From Candidatus Fischerbacteria bacterium RBG_13_37_8 (GTDB taxonomy: Bacteria > Acidobacteriota > HRBIN11 > MFGW01): a DNA stretch of 6,621 nt. Each line of letters starts with the position of its first letter. Position 1 is the first letter of the stretch. A program made the position numbers and the translations under genes. Location of the stretch: positions 1 through 6,621 of the forward strand of contig MFGW01000149.1 of NCBI GenBank assembly GCA_001780385.1. The letters are read 5' to 3'. Shown one piece after another: positions 4,008 through 6,621 of this stretch. The notes beneath the pieces were generated by a model. The model had not been told where the DNA came from. It saw nothing but the letters and a program-made list of their open reading frames with translations, and did not search any database.

Positions 4008-4918
4008 CCTTAACACAACTTGAACAGAGAACCAAAAATTATGAGCGGATGGAAATCGAAGGGAAGATGGTGTGGGTGCCGAATCCTGTGCGAATTCCGC
4101 AATGGCCATTCGTAGGCAGGGAGACTCTTATCGAGAAAGGACTTGCTGCATGGGCACGGTTTGACGGAATGTTGCCATTGCATTACAGGCTTTACGGTCC
4201 ACCGGGGACAGGAAAGAATGCCATTATTTATGAGATTGCACGCATACTGAAAAAGGAATTGTATATAATCCAGGGACACCAGGAACTTGGTCCGGAAGAT
4301 GTGGCGTGTTCGGCTACTATGACTTCGAAATCCACTATTGAATATGTAGCGAGTCCATTGTGGGCAGCAGCATACCGTGGCGGTATCTGTTTGTTTGATG
4401 AAATTGGCAAAGCGCCGCAGGCAGCATTGGACCCGCTGGCATCTCTGCTGGATGACCGGCGCACAATAACTTCCGTGCTGGCTGGATTGCAGTTGAAAGC
4501 TCATGACGAGTTCCTTTTCTGTGCGATTTTGAATGAGGATGAGGAGGAAGGTGTTGGACTGCCGGGATTTATCGATGAACGAACCAGACCAGCGATTCGT
4601 GTCGGATATCCTCCGCTTGTCGAATTGGAGCAAATCCTTAACTCGCGCCTTCCCATGCTTGATGGTAAATGGAGAAAAGCATTTCTGTCTGAATTTAAAA
4701 ATGAAACACTATCCCCGCGCATTGCGATTATTCTGCTTGATAATGCCTACCGGATGTACAGGAGAAAACATGGTAACAAATTACCAATGGAAGATGAAGT
4801 AGTTTATTATCTGAATATCGCCTATGAGGATAATGTGAAAGAAGGTAGGGAAAAAGAAAAAGAAGAAGAATCCAAAAAAGAACCTAAAAAAGCAGCAGGG
4901 AAATTATTTTATAACTAG
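4004..4918 (+). CDS. MoxR-type AAA+ ATPase
   Basis: A complete 304-aa protein of the length usual for MoxR ATPases, which act as chaperones or remodellers of a partner encoded nearby. Domains: an N-terminal strand and helix (about 22-60), Walker A GPPGTGKN (65-72), a MoxR insert with ECSATM-like residues (101-118), Walker B ICLFDEIGKAP (128-138), sensor 1 N177 in CAILNEDEEEG, arginine-finger region FIDERTRPAI (189-198), and sensor 2 SPRIA (237-241) in the helical lid. The Walker A Ser/Thr that normally follows the Lys is Asn (N72), an uncommon change at a Mg2+-binding position. Residues 279-299 form a Lys/Glu-rich tail, likely disordered. There is no signal peptide or membrane segment. The start is fixed by AAGGAGG. 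It overlaps the leader ORF by ATGA and is followed after four bases by the large gene, so the three are probably one transcript. Base composition is richer in G+C than the genes to its left. Confidence 0.9.
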   Translation: MTLTQLEQRTKNYERMEIEGKMVWVPNPVRIPQWPFVGRETLIEKGLAAWARFDGMLPLHYRLYGPPGTGKNAIIYEIARILKKELYIIQGHQELGPEDVACSATMTSKSTIEYVASPLWAAAYRGGICLFDEIGKAPQAALDPLASLLDDRRTITSVLAGLQLKAHDEFLFCAILNEDEEEGVGLPGFIDERTRPAIRVGYPPLVELEQILNSRLPMLDGKWRKAFLSEFKNETLSPRIAIILLDNAYRMYRRKHGNKLPMEDEVVYYLNIAYEDNVKEGREKEKEEESKKEPKKAAGKLFYN

Positions 4919-4922
4919 CGTT

Positions 4923-6621
4923 ATGAAAAATAATGTTAAGAAGCAACATGAATTTAGCAAGCAGGAGAACTTGACGGTTATTCCATATGTGCGGAACAGG
5001 CTCATTTTTGCACAGCGTGCGGCGCAGGTGGTACAGGAGCGAATTGCTGAATTTGATGTGCTGGTGGTGGATTTACCGTATTTTTTGAATGGAATGCTGG
5101 AACTGCCGATTAAATTATTCCCGTTAGTCAGTTCGCTTATGATCCGGAAAAAAGATAGCAGCACAGTCACCATACCATTTACACCCGTGGATGCGGCGTG
5201 TGCAGCGCTTTCTGCTGTAATGGATTTACGAGATAAGGGGAATGGTATTGATATACAGTGTATAGATGATTCCAATGCAATTGATTATATCGATGCATGC
5301 ATTAACCAGCCGGTCATTAAATTGCCGGATGATTACTATGCTCTCAATGAAGACCTTGATGAATATTTCAACGATGCGTATGTGCAGTTGGATGAATTAT
5401 GGGGGCAGTTGCCGGAGCAACAAAGGTTTTATCTTGCTTACAGGACTAATATTATGGTGGGGAGACTAAAGAAATTGCTGGAGGAGAATAAGAGGATTCT
5501 GTTCATTTGTGAGTACCGTTCATTGAGGTTAATATCGAAAGTAATGGGATACGGTCATTTACCGGCAGGAGCACCATTGTTTCCGGAATGGAGAGGTCTT
5601 GAGTCAGCGCTGGTTCTGGAAGATCCTAATGCTTTCTGGAAATATGGTTTGTTGGATGATGTGCCGGCAGTGGTGCTAAAATTTTTTAATGCCGTCAAAT
5701 CAGGCGAACTTGCTTCATTTGATAAGTTGAAAACCACAGACCGACTTATTGCAGAATTTAACGATCCGAAGCAGCTTGCCCGTGCAGGATCACCATCCAT
5801 AAGCAAGATTCTGCTTTTCCACCGGTATTTGAGGAAAAGATTGATAGCTAATATGAAAATTACGCCGTATCTTGATGAAATTTATGATTCGGCGCTTGCA
5901 TGTGCTGGCGATAAATTCGCGCGCGCACTATTGCATAAATTGCTTGATTATCCATGTCCGGATACGGAAGAGATTGTTCATTCCTTTGTCATCAATGAAG
6001 ATTTGATAATCCTCGAGGATGATATTGCATTCGAAATTCCCGACTTATCGGAACAGAAGTTTTTTGCTCCATGCTATTCAGACATACCGGGTGACCTTGA
6101 AGAACGTGCGGAATTGTCGAATAAAGCAAGAATATACTTAACACGCGATGAACGGAAATTGATGATTGGCAACCGGGGAAGATTATGGGCACTGGAATCC
6201 GAATATCAGTTTTTTAATACGGTGAGTGCGTTAATTCGTGATATAGCTAAGAAAAGAAATCTCTATGAAGAGAAAGTAATCAAAAGCTATGGAAGCATTG
6301 GTGATGGCATCCACTGGAAACGCAGTATTTTTTCAAAAATTACCGGCGAGGATATGCTCTATATAAAAAAGAAGGGATATTCAAAGAAGGAACGTGAATT
6401 AGCATTCAATGAATATACACCAATAGTATATTTATTTCCCGGGATGAGTAAAGAAGATGACTATGAAAACATTTTTGATGCAAATATAACACAGAGAAAT
6501 ATGGATCTTAAAAACCTCGATTTTGATTTCTCACATTATCCACCTCCTGATTATGTCTATTCTATATACTATACTTATAAAAGCAGCTATTTGATTTGTG
6601 ATGGTCATATCGTCGGAAGAC
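4923..6621 (+). CDS. Large MoxR-associated protein, TraB/ChaN-like N-terminal region, partial
   Basis: Open from ATG 4923 to the window edge, at least 566 residues with no stop. It has no good ribosome binding site of its own; the moxR stop is four bases upstream, so translation is probably coupled. Residues 19-52 (TVIPYVRNRLIFAQRAA, then a helix and EFDVLVVDLP), 109-117 (IDIQCIDDS) and 174-197 (R-T-N-I-M-V-x-R-L...RILFICE) follow the order seen in the TraB/ChaN/EreA ('Tiki') superfamily: a strand and helix with an acidic strand end, a second strand with acidic residues, and an R-x-x-x-M-helix before a hydrophobic strand. The His usual after that last strand is not present. This resembles how DUF5682-type proteins sit beside MoxR genes. 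Residues about 210-566 are largely helical to the eye with no domain I recognise. No signal peptide or membrane segment is visible. I infer that it is the MoxR client; its activity is unknown. Confidence 0.6.
   Translation, partial: MKNNVKKQHEFSKQENLTVIPYVRNRLIFAQRAAQVVQERIAEFDVLVVDLPYFLNGMLELPIKLFPLVSSLMIRKKDSSTVTIPFTPVDAACAALSAVMDLRDKGNGIDIQCIDDSNAIDYIDACINQPVIKLPDDYYALNEDLDEYFNDAYVQLDELWGQLPEQQRFYLAYRTNIMVGRLKKLLEENKRILFICEYRSLRLISKVMGYGHLPAGAPLFPEWRGLESALVLEDPNAFWKYGLLDDVPAVVLKFFNAVKSGELASFDKLKTTDRLIAEFNDPKQLARAGSPSISKILLFHRYLRKRLIANMKITPYLDEIYDSALACAGDKFARALLHKLLDYPCPDTEEIVHSFVINEDLIILEDDIAFEIPDLSEQKFFAPCYSDIPGDLEERAELSNKARIYLTRDERKLMIGNRGRLWALESEYQFFNTVSALIRDIAKKRNLYEEKVIKSYGSIGDGIHWKRSIFSKITGEDMLYIKKKGYSKKERELAFNEYTPIVYLFPGMSKEDDYENIFDANITQRNMDLKNLDFDFSHYPPPDYVYSIYYTYKSSYLICDGHIVGR

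Noticed and set aside
4010..4633. 207-codon minus-strand open frame
   Set aside because: Antisense to moxR, which has clear AAA+ motifs and a strong ribosome binding site; the antisense product is not protein-like.
1..6621. tRNA, rRNA or CRISPR array
   Set aside because: No cloverleaf-like GTTCRANNC region with CCA arm, no rRNA-like sequence, and no regularly spaced repeats were found on either strand.

Overview
This 6.6 kb window looks like an accessory region of a bacterial chromosome: low to moderate G+C, an IS630-family insertion sequence, broken genes, long AT-rich gaps and dispersed palindromic repeats. The palindrome of the TTGCGAG...GCAATCCC type resembles dispersed repeats I associate with some environmental Gram-negative lineages, such as anammox planctomycetes and deltaproteobacteria. 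I cannot fix the organism from the sequence, and an anammox-type planctomycete is only a guess.

Left part, minus strand (1-1976). An IS630-family element enters from the left edge. Its transposase is split into two frames that meet exactly at a run of seven C (mRNA sense). Next to the right end of the element lies a 42-codon stub that begins like a TIR domain and has a near-consensus sigma70-type promoter. I read it as a TIR-domain gene cut by the insertion, with the rest presumably beyond the left edge. Upstream of it on the same strand is an intact RNA 2'-phosphotransferase gene (kptA), with a strong repeat copy on its 5' side and a degenerate one on its 3' side.

Middle (1977-3878), plus strand. 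A gap of about 420 bases holds two palindromes, the repeat and a promoter-like block. Then come an unrecognised small protein whose frame is only complete if the ribosome slips -1 on a perfect A AAA AAG heptamer just after the start codon, the C-terminal part of a DEDDh-type exonuclease that lacks its first catalytic motif, and a complete FCP1/NIF-type HAD phosphatase.

Right part (3835-6621), plus strand. An apparent operon: a 42-aa leader ORF overlaps a MoxR-type AAA+ ATPase by ATGA, and four bases later a large protein begins (at least 566 aa, running off the window). The first 200 or so residues of the large protein resemble the TraB/ChaN/EreA ('Tiki') fold pattern. MoxR ATPases usually serve a partner encoded next door, so the large protein is probably the client or effector of this one.

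The most notable regulatory signal is a block of about 44 bases, present twice (2353-2395 and 3835-3878), that ends exactly at an ATG in both copies. It contains TGTCC, a T-tract, CCGTTA and a -10-like hexamer seven bases before the ATG. This suggests shared control of the two units and transcripts with almost no leader. The TIR stub has a similarly placed promoter.
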